A DNA stretch of 64,000 bases from Kiritimatiellia bacterium (GTDB lineage Bacteria > Verrucomicrobiota > Kiritimatiellia > RFP12 > UBA1067): contig JAFQYM010000017.1 in assembly GCA_017406465.1 (NCBI GenBank), positions 1-64,000 of the forward strand. Reading direction: 5' to 3'. Positions 7,829-16,473 of this stretch are shown in pieces (the first letter of the stretch is position 1; each line of letters opens with the position of its first letter). The position numbers were made by a program, and so were the translations under genes. The notes beneath the pieces are model-generated. The model saw only the letters and a list, made by a program, of their open reading frames with translations. It was not told the DNA's origin and did not search any database.

Positions 7829-9832
7829 TCACAAACCGAGAGTGTCCTTGAAGAACTTGAAAAGCGTTTGCTTAACCTCTTGATCCCGCGCATCTATCTG
7901 GGACCTACCCCAAACCAAGTTCTTACAAATCGACTGAACATCAGCAATCGCAGACGCCTTGGCCTTCGCCCGATTCTTCTGGTTCTCCGGCACAACCGGC
8001 GTACGGATGCCGTTCTCATCGACCTGAATCGCACCTTTGTACTTAGAGGAAAATGCACCCTGATAGACACCCGCCTTGAAATCAAAGTATTTGTCTTTAG
8101 CGCCATTATTCAGAGCAGCCTCACACATTACTTTGTTGCCGAATTTCTCCACATATTTGCGAGAGATATCCTCATCGGTAACACCATAGATTCCAACACC
8201 GCGATCATGTGCGGACACATGCTTTTCCCAGCTTCGCGGAAAGACATGCTCCACCTGCGCATCAACAGGAATCAACTGATGTTGATCTGGATTCAAGTAG
8301 GCGTGCAAAAGCGTCAATGCACGAGAAAAATTCGGTTTAATGCGCAGCTCCTCAACACGAGCCGAAAAAGCATCCTGGTCAAATTGGATTGAATCCTCGG
8401 CACTCCATGACAAAAGGCCTTCCGAAACAAAGTCGCCATTATTGTAGACCTCCAAGATAAGGTTATATGCCTTCTTTCGAATATTCGTAAATGGAACATC
8501 GTAAATCAAATACAAAATATTAAACGCAACGGCCTTCCTTAGCAGTCTCTCGAACTTCACATCAAAATCGCTATCGTTCCAATGACGCACGAAGAATACC
8601 GAAACCATGTGCCGCCAATACGTATTCTTGGAGAAGGATGATACTACCTGCAACCATTTTGCGGCCTCATCCGAAATCAACAATCCCATCTGGTCAATCC
8701 ACTCAGGAACAGCCGCAGGCTCTATATCCTCAGACTCATCATCAGATACCTTCACCCGCGCAGACATTGCGGCAAAAAAGGCTGTCAACGGAATCATGAC
8801 ATCGGCAAGAAGCTTGTCCGTTATTACAGCGCCACCCTCTGCCTTCTTCTCAAAGTATGCTCTCAGTTGAATGTCATTGCCCGCATTACTTTTTGTTGCC
8901 TTGACATACATCATGAGCATTCGAAACATTTCATCTTGTGGCTGATTTACCGAAGTCTGAATCGCCTTAGCTCTTCTAGCCAAAATGCTAAACGTCGCCC
9001 ATTCGTCCTTGAAGGAAGTTTTATCGGCCGTAACTGCATAGATTTGAGACTTGAGAATATCCGCGTCCAACAGCTGCATTCCGCGGTTGTTGAGCGTATT
9101 GAAGATTCTCAGGGCATCCTCTTCTTTATTGCTCTTAATGAACAAGAACGTACAATGATCCAAGATTGAATTAACCAGTCGCCACATTGGTGTCTTAGCC
9201 AACTCGCCACCAACAGCAAAAGCCTTGTCAATCAAAGCTTTCATCTCCAAGTAGTTTGTAACATACGCGGACTCGGGATTCCCGGCGGCAAGAGTTAATG
9301 GCGCTAATCCTTTCGTCGTGATAATTTTCGTAAAATCGCCCTTCGAGTTTTCATCATCTATCGCATCCGACGAAAGGATCGGCTTATCGAACACAGGGAC
9401 ATTCTCATCACGTGAATCGTCCCACTCCTGCACCCAGAGGGACTTCTCCAGTCGCTCCAAAACATCTTTTTGCCGTTGTTGATCTGGATCCTGACGGCTT
9501 GTAATAGGATCTATGGCATCGTAGAAGGCCTTAAGCAACAACATAAGAGTTGTGATACGCTGCTGTCCATCAATCACAGCCATGCGCTTAGTCTCATCTG
9601 GGCCATCCTGATAAACTACCAAAGCCCCCAAAAAGTATTTTGGCGCATCGGCCAGTTGAAACTTGTAGGGCGTTTTGCTCAAGAAAAACTCGACCACATC
9701 TTCCCAGAGCTTCTGGCACTCCACCTTCGTCCAGCTATACGGGCGCTGAAAGATAGGAATGTAAAAAGGGCGGAAATCGGTCAGAATCGTACCAACCGAG
9801 TAATCTTTAGACTGAAGATAATCTTGTGACAT
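7829..9832 (-). CDS. GmrSD-like DUF262/DUF1524 (HNH) protein
   Basis: A 667-aa protein with the DUF262 signature IPIFQRPYSW (~25-34) and AVIDGQQRITTL (~88-99), a ParB/Srx-like NTP-binding domain. A C-terminal DUF1524-type HNH nuclease region follows (QVEHVFPRSW near 540, then GNKVM...LN...KYFDFK). This is the single-chain layout of GmrSD-type type IV restriction enzymes, which cut DNA carrying modified cytosines. Its presence between two C5 methyltransferases is notable because self-modification must not trigger it. A GGAG Shine-Dalgarno lies 7 nt upstream; gaps to neighbours are 19 and 11 nt. Confidence 0.85.
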   Translation of the reverse strand: MSQDYLQSKDYSVGTILTDFRPFYIPIFQRPYSWTKVECQKLWEDVVEFFLSKTPYKFQLADAPKYFLGALVVYQDGPDETKRMAVIDGQQRITTLMLLLKAFYDAIDPITSRQDPDQQRQKDVLERLEKSLWVQEWDDSRDENVPVFDKPILSSDAIDDENSKGDFTKIITTKGLAPLTLAAGNPESAYVTNYLEMKALIDKAFAVGGELAKTPMWRLVNSILDHCTFLFIKSNKEEDALRIFNTLNNRGMQLLDADILKSQIYAVTADKTSFKDEWATFSILARRAKAIQTSVNQPQDEMFRMLMMYVKATKSNAGNDIQLRAYFEKKAEGGAVITDKLLADVMIPLTAFFAAMSARVKVSDDESEDIEPAAVPEWIDQMGLLISDEAAKWLQVVSSFSKNTYWRHMVSVFFVRHWNDSDFDVKFERLLRKAVAFNILYLIYDVPFTNIRKKAYNLILEVYNNGDFVSEGLLSWSAEDSIQFDQDAFSARVEELRIKPNFSRALTLLHAYLNPDQHQLIPVDAQVEHVFPRSWEKHVSAHDRGVGIYGVTDEDISRKYVEKFGNKVMCEAALNNGAKDKYFDFKAGVYQGAFSSKYKGAIQVDENGIRTPVVPENQKNRAKAKASAIADVQSICKNLVWGRSQIDARDQEVKQTLFKFFKDTLGL

Positions 9833-9851
9833 AGTTATACTCCATTCAATA

Positions 9852-10928
9852 CTAACTTTTCCTGATACGCTCTATTTTCTTTTCAGAATACGCGCCTCCT
9901 CTCACAGGAAGCAATGAGCGAATTATCTCTCCCTGAGCCTTAGCCATCGGCGGCGGGAATGCTTCACCAATCATTGAGGCGATTTTGCCGATCCCAAGGT
10001 TCGGCGGGAACTTGTAGGTCATAGGAAAACCCTGAAGAATCAGCGCCTCAAGCATATTGATGGCACGATTCTCGGACGGATGAAGGAATCTCCCCTTTGA
10101 CGGGTTTCCGCAACCTCGTGTAATCGTAGGAGAAACTTCATCCCATGCCATGCGCCCATACACATCCCTAAAACCCTTAGGGTAACGCTTATGGCATTCA
10201 AGCGCCATGTCATCCGGCAAGTCGGTTCTGCTCTCTTTTATCCGTTCAATTCTAGCCTGTACTACAGGTGAAAAGTGCTGCCTAAGATTGGCGAGGCGTC
10301 GCGCAGACGCCCCCTTTTCACCAGAAGGAATCTCAATATTCCTAATGGCGTCAGAAACCGTTATCCTCAAATTACTTTTTTCTGGCAGCACAGGTTTTTT
10401 CAGCCTGCACCCGATTAAAATCATCCGCTTACGCCGTTGCGGCACCTTGAAGTCCTTCGCGTCGAGAACTCCATCAACAAATTCATAGCCCCATTTCGCA
10501 GAAAGATGTCGCTTGAACTGCTTAAGACGATCGTCTTTCAGCAAACGTGGCACATTCTCGATTAACACACAACGCGGCTTGAATGCATCAACAAACCGCT
10601 CCACCTGGAAAATGAGTTCATTCCGTGGATCGTTTGCAACTTCACCATTGTGAGTACGAATGGACGAGAACCCCTGGCATGGGGGACACCCAGCAAGCAA
10701 ATCCAATTGCCCTCGCCTTATCCCAAGCTTCTTCTTCAAATCTACGGGATCGGCCGTCCTAACATCTTCCAAGAGGACAGTGTCGGGATGATTTAACTTG
10801 TAGGCAGCGCGCGCCTCTTGGCGTATCTCGCAACACGCCAAGACTTTAAAGCCCGCATCCTCAAGGCCCTGACTCAATCCACCACAGCCAGAGAAGAGGT
10901 CGATAGCAACACACTTACGCTTATTCAT
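9852..10928 (-). CDS. Second DNA (cytosine-5) methyltransferase
   Basis: A 358-aa enzyme with motif I AIDLFSGCGGLSQGL at the N-terminus, motif IV GCPPCQGFS (~79-87, catalytic Cys), motif VI ENVPRLL, motif VIII PQRRKRMILIG and a short target-recognition region. The final motif reads IGEAFPPPMA instead of the usual GNAVPP. It is clearly distinct from the methyltransferase at 6018 and has no nuclease of its own beside it. The start overlaps the receiver-like gene by 8 nt, so it is coupled to the signalling pair rather than to the restriction pair. Confidence 0.9.
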   Translation of the reverse strand: MNKRKCVAIDLFSGCGGLSQGLEDAGFKVLACCEIRQEARAAYKLNHPDTVLLEDVRTADPVDLKKKLGIRRGQLDLLAGCPPCQGFSSIRTHNGEVANDPRNELIFQVERFVDAFKPRCVLIENVPRLLKDDRLKQFKRHLSAKWGYEFVDGVLDAKDFKVPQRRKRMILIGCRLKKPVLPEKSNLRITVSDAIRNIEIPSGEKGASARRLANLRQHFSPVVQARIERIKESRTDLPDDMALECHKRYPKGFRDVYGRMAWDEVSPTITRGCGNPSKGRFLHPSENRAINMLEALILQGFPMTYKFPPNLGIGKIASMIGEAFPPPMAKAQGEIIRSLLPVRGGAYSEKKIERIRKS

Positions 10929-12372
10929 CTAAACCTTTCTCTCCACGAAGATTTCGAGATATAGAAGGTTGATCAACTCCTACACGCCGAATATGTGTCA
11001 TAAAGCGACTAGTAAGACGATTGACTATATCACATCTTAGGACACCGACAGGCGCCAAAGAGCAGATGTCATTTTTGCTCTTCCACATCAACGACGACGG
11101 TTGACTACAAAAGACATAAGCACATCCATTAAAGCGCAAAACCGTTTTGCCTCCTTTAAACTTTTCATCAGACACAACCTCTGTCCACAATTTACTATTG
11201 TCGGAATGCTCTGCCTTTTGTATGCAAGTACCAATTAGGAACAATAATGATGGGCTACGCAAGCAATCACAAGCACCCGAAATACAGACTGCTATATCAT
11301 CGCTACCAGCAATCAGCCCATTATATACTGCTCCAGGGCAAACTAGGCTCTGTCTATTGCCCCCACTCTGAACTTCACAAAATTCGGTAAAAGCTTCTAT
11401 CCCATTTAGTAAAGCCTTTATGTCCGGATCATTCCTTGCCTTTAGCAACTTCTTGAAGTCTTTTGCCGCCATATTCTGCGGGCGTTCATCTCTGACACAA
11501 TTCCTTAATCCGCTTAGCGCCGTCTGAAGCTCGCCCTCTTTTACAGGAATATCTAAGTGCTGATTATTAGAAGGCTTCAATACATCTTCATCAAACGATG
11601 AAAAATCTCCCCTTAAAATTATTGCATCCAGGTCCTCTAGCAAATTAGATGCTACACATTTCTTAAGGTTATCCCTCCACGATGCCTCCTGGAATGTATT
11701 GCCACGCTCGACTAACAAGCCCAAATCAGCATTAGAAGGAATCGACGAAAGCCACATAGGCGCGAGATCTTTAACTCGGCCAGCTATCTCCAACGCCACG
11801 AGATGAAGATAATCAGGATAAATCTGGTGTAGCGCAATACAAATATGATCAAACAAATTCACGTCTTTAAATTCGTCTTTCCGTAAACTCAACAAAAACT
11901 GTCCTGTTTCATTCCTCCATAACGCCTCATCCATAGCATTGAAACCAAGCCCTTCTAGGGAAGATGAGCTAAGGTCTATTTGCGAAAGCACGACTATGAA
12001 TCGGAACCCTTTGTCTTCACCAACTAGTTTTTGAATAATCTGCTCAGCATATTCACTAGAATCAGTGCCGCCCAACATCCAATCGACAATAAACACGTCG
12101 GATTGTGCCGCAAGGGTAAGGCATGTATTTATCGCGCTCTCGACCTCTTCCTGTGGCACAAATGGGTCTGCACCTTGACGCACTTCCGGGAAACCTAATA
12201 AATGACATATCAATCCCGCCTGGGTAAACTCATCAAATTTATTTTTAAAAAGAGGATTCGCCTTTGGCGCAACGAGTCCCTTGTCTAGATTTATTTCGTC
12301 GTCAATCCACAAGATTGTCCGACAAAATCTCCTTATAATCCCATCGCGGATCTTTTTAACCTCTTCGGTCAT
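10921..12372 (-). CDS. Receiver-like (response regulator) protein of defence island
   Basis: A 483-aa protein whose first ~135 residues read as a divergent receiver domain: the acidic pair in TILWIDDE (~19-26), a candidate phospho-acceptor Asp in DVFIVDWMLGG (Asp97), and VVLSQ at the position of the conserved Ser/Thr strand. The usual Lys-Pro after the last strand is not evident. The remaining ~350 residues are helical and unrecognised. ATG 12372 is chosen over an upstream GTG because GAGGAG lies 7 nt before it. It directly follows the double-GHKL gene, so the two resemble a sensor-kinase/receiver pair embedded in a restriction island. Confidence 0.68.
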   Translation of the reverse strand: MTEEVKKIRDGIIRRFCRTILWIDDEINLDKGLVAPKANPLFKNKFDEFTQAGLICHLLGFPEVRQGADPFVPQEEVESAINTCLTLAAQSDVFIVDWMLGGTDSSEYAEQIIQKLVGEDKGFRFIVVLSQIDLSSSSLEGLGFNAMDEALWRNETGQFLLSLRKDEFKDVNLFDHICIALHQIYPDYLHLVALEIAGRVKDLAPMWLSSIPSNADLGLLVERGNTFQEASWRDNLKKCVASNLLEDLDAIILRGDFSSFDEDVLKPSNNQHLDIPVKEGELQTALSGLRNCVRDERPQNMAAKDFKKLLKARNDPDIKALLNGIEAFTEFCEVQSGGNRQSLVCPGAVYNGLIAGSDDIAVCISGACDCLRSPSLLFLIGTCIQKAEHSDNSKLWTEVVSDEKFKGGKTVLRFNGCAYVFCSQPSSLMWKSKNDICSLAPVGVLRCDIVNRLTSRFMTHIRRVGVDQPSISRNLRGEKGLDE

Positions 12373-12382
12373 TTCGCACTCC

Positions 12383-15340
12383 TCACTCACGATTTTTCTC
12401 TATGACAAAGTTTGCCCCAGTCAACGCGCCCAGTTCCTGAACATTTGCCAATTTAAGCTCAAAACCAAACTCCCTAAGGGATTCTCTTGCGATATAGAGT
12501 CCAAGACCTTGTCCCCCTGGTCGCCGCGAAAAGCCAGGCTCAAAGATAAATGCGGCATCCATCTTTGACACTCCAGGTCCAGAATCAGACAGCACCAGAG
12601 CACCATCATCCGACAACGAGAGTCGCACTGCAGGCAACAGTGTCCCCTGTTTTGCCCAATAAAGGGAGTTTATGAAAAGATTGTGGATTGCGCCCAGGAA
12701 CACTGGACGATTAAGTCCAGACCACTTAGCATGTCTAAATGAATCCGTAAATTCACCAGACACCACATCAAGTTCCTTGGTGAATCTGCGTTTCAAGAAG
12801 CCCTCAATCTCAGAACCCGTAAGACTTTCGTTTTTAGAACTACGACGGCGTATGAGCGGATCCATCAAGCGGATGCGCTCTTCAATAATACCAAATGAAT
12901 CCTTAAGGGCCAAAAGGCTCTCAAGGTCCTCTCCTGAAAGTCGTTTAGAAAGGCGCTGGATAGCATCACACACAATACCAACTTGCTTTTCATACTCATG
13001 CGTCGCCGTCTCGAACACAAGCCCCAACTGTGCCGCAGTGACAATATGGGAATGTTGCTCGCGCAACATCTGTAACTCGCGTGTCTGATCTGAGAGGACA
13101 AAGACGCCATTCTCACCATCGGTAAGGTGTTGCAGATTTGTGCAAAGTGTTTTAAGTCGCGGAAGTACATTTGACTCCAACTCGTCAATCTCCGCCTGAA
13201 TTGCCATCTCAAAAATTTCGACAGCTTGCCCCGAACGATCCGCAGCCACCATCCCAGGTGTCATACCGTTTAAGAAATTGTCGCGAACTAGTCTTAGCTT
13301 TGCGATCTCTTTTTCAACAAACTCATCCAATGCAGGAGAAAGATTCTCCACCTGCTTGAATGGAACCGACACTAACTTTGATATTCTTTTACGAACGAGT
13401 TCATCAACTTTCTGCAAGCGATCCGCAAAATGTCGTTCACGCTCTTTCATAGGTCGAGCACGTGCCGCCATCTTTTGAAAATCTTGTTCTTCTCGGGCAA
13501 TCTCTCCTTGCAGATTTGTAATCTGAACAGCACGCTTGGAAATATAATCGGTAATAACTTCCCAAGCATCACCGCGTATAACAACGCCATCCGGAGGTTC
13601 TGCAACGGAAGTCTGTAACTCGTTCAGGTATTCCCGAAGTTTTTCAATGGCCACCTCACACTCGTGCAATCCTTCCTCAGAAATCGCATTCATTGTACGG
13701 TTTATCAACTGGCGCGAATGTCTAACGGCCGCAACAATTGTCTCTTTGAAATTATCTAGCCATCCACGGGCATAACGAATCTTGCCTTGATACTCTTCCT
13801 TTTCTCGGTCAAGTCGCGCTTGTGCAGCGGCCTTTTTCTTCTCTTCTCTCAAACGTCTTTTATCCTCACGGTCCGCCTTGCGCCCCAGAAAGCGGTCTGC
13901 TATGTCGACAAAGACATCTTCGAGCCAAAAGCGCAGTCCACGACTCGCTCCATTGACTATAAACCCTTCCCGACCAGCTTTCTCCTTCACGATACTGTCC
14001 GCTGGCAGGAAAACGCCGCCGAACATGCGCAAATGAGAAAAGTAATAGCGACCAGCATTTTTTAGGCGCCGTTGTTCAAACCCAGCAAAGTCACTATCTG
14101 GCGCGCCGTATGGCTGAATATGAACACCTCCCTTATAGATAGCGAAGCCACCCGCGCTCCTCAAACGCTTATCCATCTGCATGTGCAAGTCCGCTGGCAA
14201 GAACGAGACCGCCGGCGTGCCCTGTACATAACCAATTTCAATCACGAACTTCCCAGGGCTTTTCATACCTTGGGGCAATTTCTTAAGTTGCCGTTTGTAC
14301 TCTTGTTTTTCTGAATGATAATTGGCAATGTACCCATCTGCAAACCCATCTGCAGACACCTCAATGCGAATATGATGATCACATTGATCGAAGTCCACTG
14401 GGCTCCAATACCGATATTTATCATCCTTGCGAACGTCTAAACCATTTTTAAGAACATCAATATAGAACGGCCTGTTTACATCAAACGGCCTGTTTTTATC
14501 TGAGTGAAAAGGGTCCCAGAAACTGGAAAATGCATTGACCGATTTAAGCGTCAACGAAGATAGCGTATCTTCCAGTTCGTTATCACGAGTTGATGTAGTC
14601 CTGAACAAGTCATCGAGATCATCATTTGTATGAACACACAAGAATGTTGTGCCCATATCAAAGTCGCACCGTAATTGCTTATACAACTCTGACGCAGGGA
14701 TATTAACGTCGTCACTAAGTTCTGCACGAAGTGAGGCATCCCATGTGCCATCGTTAAGAAGATCGTTGACAAGTGGTGACTTCCTCAATGAAGTAAGTAC
14801 AGCATCAAACTCTGCAAGGCTTGGCACATGATCAAACGAAGCACAAGGTATTGGCAACTCACTCAACAATTTAGTTGGATGTTGAAAAAGATGCCAATGG
14901 ACAACACACAACGCACCGCGTTTTTCTACGCCTTCACCCCAAACGGACCAAAGGACCGTCATACGGCCAAGCGATGCAACAGAAAGCCTCCCGATCCCTT
15001 TCTCGCCATACGCGGTTTTAATCCATTGCCGCTGTTCTTTCGTCGCGAACTTCGCCCAGCCATCATCTGACTTTTTAGCAAACTTTGATTCCGTCGCCAA
15101 AACAAGCCATTTGCCAACGACATCTTCTTTGAGCCGCATTCCAAGGCCATTATCGCTGATGCGAAGGAACCCAATACCATTACTATTCTTCACATCAACA
15201 TAATCAACCTGGACCTTCCATGCTCCAGCATCAAGTGCATTCTTGAAAAGTTCACCTGTTGCAGTAGGTGCATCAGCGATCTGCTGCCGCCCCAACAGGT
15301 CAATTACACGTGCCCTACTTCTGAAAGTCTCAATGGCCAT
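12383..15340 (-). CDS. Double-GHKL ATPase, Hsp90/MutL-like plus histidine-kinase-like
   Basis: A 985-aa protein with two separate GHKL ATP-binding modules. The N-terminal one has an N-box (GELFKNALDA, ~29-38), DNGLGM and GEKGIGR, as in MutL/Hsp90-type ATPases. Residues ~480-680 are rich in charged heptads and probably coiled coil. The C-terminal one has a HisKA-like helix with His-Glu (ATHEYEKQVGIV, ~778), an N-box (HNLFINSLYWAK), DSGPGV, FEPGFSRRPG and GQGLGLYIARE. It is the first gene of the island operon, with AAGGAGG 10 nt upstream and a ~260-nt leader from the promoter. It may sense phage components and signal to the receiver protein that follows; that is inference from domains and order. 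Confidence 0.78.
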   Translation of the reverse strand: MAIETFRSRARVIDLLGRQQIADAPTATGELFKNALDAGAWKVQVDYVDVKNSNGIGFLRISDNGLGMRLKEDVVGKWLVLATESKFAKKSDDGWAKFATKEQRQWIKTAYGEKGIGRLSVASLGRMTVLWSVWGEGVEKRGALCVVHWHLFQHPTKLLSELPIPCASFDHVPSLAEFDAVLTSLRKSPLVNDLLNDGTWDASLRAELSDDVNIPASELYKQLRCDFDMGTTFLCVHTNDDLDDLFRTTSTRDNELEDTLSSLTLKSVNAFSSFWDPFHSDKNRPFDVNRPFYIDVLKNGLDVRKDDKYRYWSPVDFDQCDHHIRIEVSADGFADGYIANYHSEKQEYKRQLKKLPQGMKSPGKFVIEIGYVQGTPAVSFLPADLHMQMDKRLRSAGGFAIYKGGVHIQPYGAPDSDFAGFEQRRLKNAGRYYFSHLRMFGGVFLPADSIVKEKAGREGFIVNGASRGLRFWLEDVFVDIADRFLGRKADREDKRRLREEKKKAAAQARLDREKEEYQGKIRYARGWLDNFKETIVAAVRHSRQLINRTMNAISEEGLHECEVAIEKLREYLNELQTSVAEPPDGVVIRGDAWEVITDYISKRAVQITNLQGEIAREEQDFQKMAARARPMKERERHFADRLQKVDELVRKRISKLVSVPFKQVENLSPALDEFVEKEIAKLRLVRDNFLNGMTPGMVAADRSGQAVEIFEMAIQAEIDELESNVLPRLKTLCTNLQHLTDGENGVFVLSDQTRELQMLREQHSHIVTAAQLGLVFETATHEYEKQVGIVCDAIQRLSKRLSGEDLESLLALKDSFGIIEERIRLMDPLIRRRSSKNESLTGSEIEGFLKRRFTKELDVVSGEFTDSFRHAKWSGLNRPVFLGAIHNLFINSLYWAKQGTLLPAVRLSLSDDGALVLSDSGPGVSKMDAAFIFEPGFSRRPGGQGLGLYIARESLREFGFELKLANVQELGALTGANFVIEKNRE

Positions 15341-15343
15341 GAT

Positions 15344-15499
15344 TCAAGAGCCTCCTTGTGAACTTCCACACCCTAACACCAGAGCCTTAGCGTGACAATA
15401 TCCTACCGAGATAATGAAACAGACACCAGAGCCGGGGCCGAACTCGACCTCGCCTTTGATCTTCTTTCTGAAGAACCTCTTCGCCTCCTGCCCTATCAT
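15344..15499 (-). CDS. Possible 51-aa leader ORF of the defence operon
   Basis: A minus-strand ORF (starting MIGQEAKRFFRKKIKGEVEF) lies wholly in the leader of the double-GHKL gene. Its stop is 3 nt before that gene's ATG and its last codons contain that gene's Shine-Dalgarno. Translation of this ORF would therefore affect initiation on the large gene. Its own AGGAG is too close to its ATG, so it may instead be the tail of a truncated gene. Confidence 0.3.
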   Translation of the reverse strand: MIGQEAKRFFRKKIKGEVEFGPGSGVCFIISVGYCHAKALVLGCGSSQGGS

Positions 15500-15603
15500 T
15501 CTCCTCTCGTTTGCAAACAGAATGTCTTGGTCAACTCATCTCCTCGCGGCGGTTCGCGCCACAGGACTATGTATGCTCAGACATTCCTATCCAAGTCTTA
15601 AAT

Positions 15604-15616
15604 ATTATACCAAAAA
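15604..15616 (-). promoter_or_regulatory. Promoter of the defence operon
   Basis: Reads TTTTTGGTATAAT on the minus strand. It lies ~265 nt upstream of the first island gene with no other gene between, so it is the likely start of the eight-gene transcript. The rest of the 398-nt gap 15341-15738 holds the leader ORF and a terminator hairpin. Confidence 0.6.
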
Positions 15617-15662
15617 TGAATGTCTCTGTGGCAAAAAGGATTTGAGTTTTGACGCCGAAAAC

Positions 15663-15689
15663 GGCCCAAAAAACTGGCATTTTGGGGCC
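15663..15689 (-). terminator. Hairpin terminator after the Nudix gene
   Basis: On the minus strand GGCCCCAAAA, a 7-nt loop, then TTTTTGGGCC, followed by a short T-containing run. It lies 50 nt after the stop of the Nudix gene and just before the defence-operon promoter, insulating the two units. Confidence 0.55.
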
Positions 15690-15738
15690 AAATATTGCTG
15701 ACGGCGCAAGATGCCGCCCCCGCCGCGCGGCGGCGCGG

Positions 15739-16206
15739 TCAGGTGAACTTAGACTCGACGAGGATTTCGCCCTCGTAACGGAGCTTGAGCGTGAAGAAGT
15801 CGCTGCGCTCGTCGAAGGCGCGGAGGAAGAGCTTGTCCCCTTCCCACAGCTTCTTCGTCAGGAGCTCGCCCTTCGGCAGCCAAACTAGCTCGCCTTCGTC
15901 GCAGTCGGTGAGCGTGCCGGAGAACTTCGTGCAGGTGAAGAGGTGCATGTATTCGACGCCCCATTCGTCGGACACGAACGTGACGAGTCCGCGGAAGCGC
16001 GGATTGAGCATGGTGAGCCCCGTCTCCTCCTTCACCTCGCGCATCGCGCATTCCTCGGGGCTTTCGCCGTACTCGAACTTTCCGCCGACGCCGATCCACT
16101 TGTCGCCGTTTTCGTCGTGCTGCTTCTTGGTGCGGTGCAGAATCAGATAGCATCCGTCCTTCTCGATGTAGCAGAGAGTCGTCAGTCTCGGGGAATTCTG
16201 TTCCAT
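15739..16206 (-). CDS. Nudix hydrolase (8-oxo-dGTPase-like)
   Basis: A 155-aa Nudix protein with a complete Nudix box beginning GGKFEYGESPEECAMREVKE and ending ETGL, spaced as G-x5-E-x7-REUxEExGU. It hydrolyses a nucleoside diphosphate linked to another moiety. The HRTKKQHDENGDKWIGVGG region resembles MutT-type 8-oxo-dGTP diphosphatases, but the substrate cannot be fixed from sequence. The Shine-Dalgarno is weak. A promoter motif lies ~140 nt upstream and a terminator hairpin ~50 nt downstream, so it is probably monocistronic. Confidence 0.88.
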   Translation of the reverse strand: MEQNSPRLTTLCYIEKDGCYLILHRTKKQHDENGDKWIGVGGKFEYGESPEECAMREVKEETGLTMLNPRFRGLVTFVSDEWGVEYMHLFTCTKFSGTLTDCDEGELVWLPKGELLTKKLWEGDKLFLRAFDERSDFFTLKLRYEGEILVESKFT

Positions 16207-16345
16207 GTCTTAAAATGGAAAATTATTTACTGTAGCAGTTCAAAATCCAATGTTTGCAACCGATGGCCGATCCTGCCGGCCTCTCCGCGGCGGTTCTCGT
16301 CGGGGAGCTATGAGGTCAGATGCGTTCCCGTTTCTGACAGTGAGC

Positions 16346-16357
16346 ATTATACCAAAA
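16346..16357 (-). promoter_or_regulatory. Promoter of the Nudix gene
   Basis: Reads TTTTGGTATAAT on the minus strand, ~140 nt upstream of the ATG at 16206. Confidence 0.55.
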
Positions 16358-16410
16358 GCAACGGCTTTCGGGAAAGATTGTTAGGCGTTCGTAGTCGCTG
16401 GTTTTCCATT

Positions 16411-16446
16411 TCTTTGCGCCCTTTGCGTTCTTTGCGGCGAAAGAAA
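16411..16446 (-). repeat. R2 dispersed repeat (CGCAAAGAA family)
   Basis: On the minus strand, tandem ~9-nt units of the type CGCAAAGAA, CGCAAAGGG, CGCAAAGAA. Further copies lie at 18091, 30640, 37916, 38861 and 50730. This copy is just downstream of the RhuM-like gene stop. Confidence 0.7.
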
Positions 16447-16473
16447 TTGAAAGAGAGCGGCCGCCTCCTTGAT

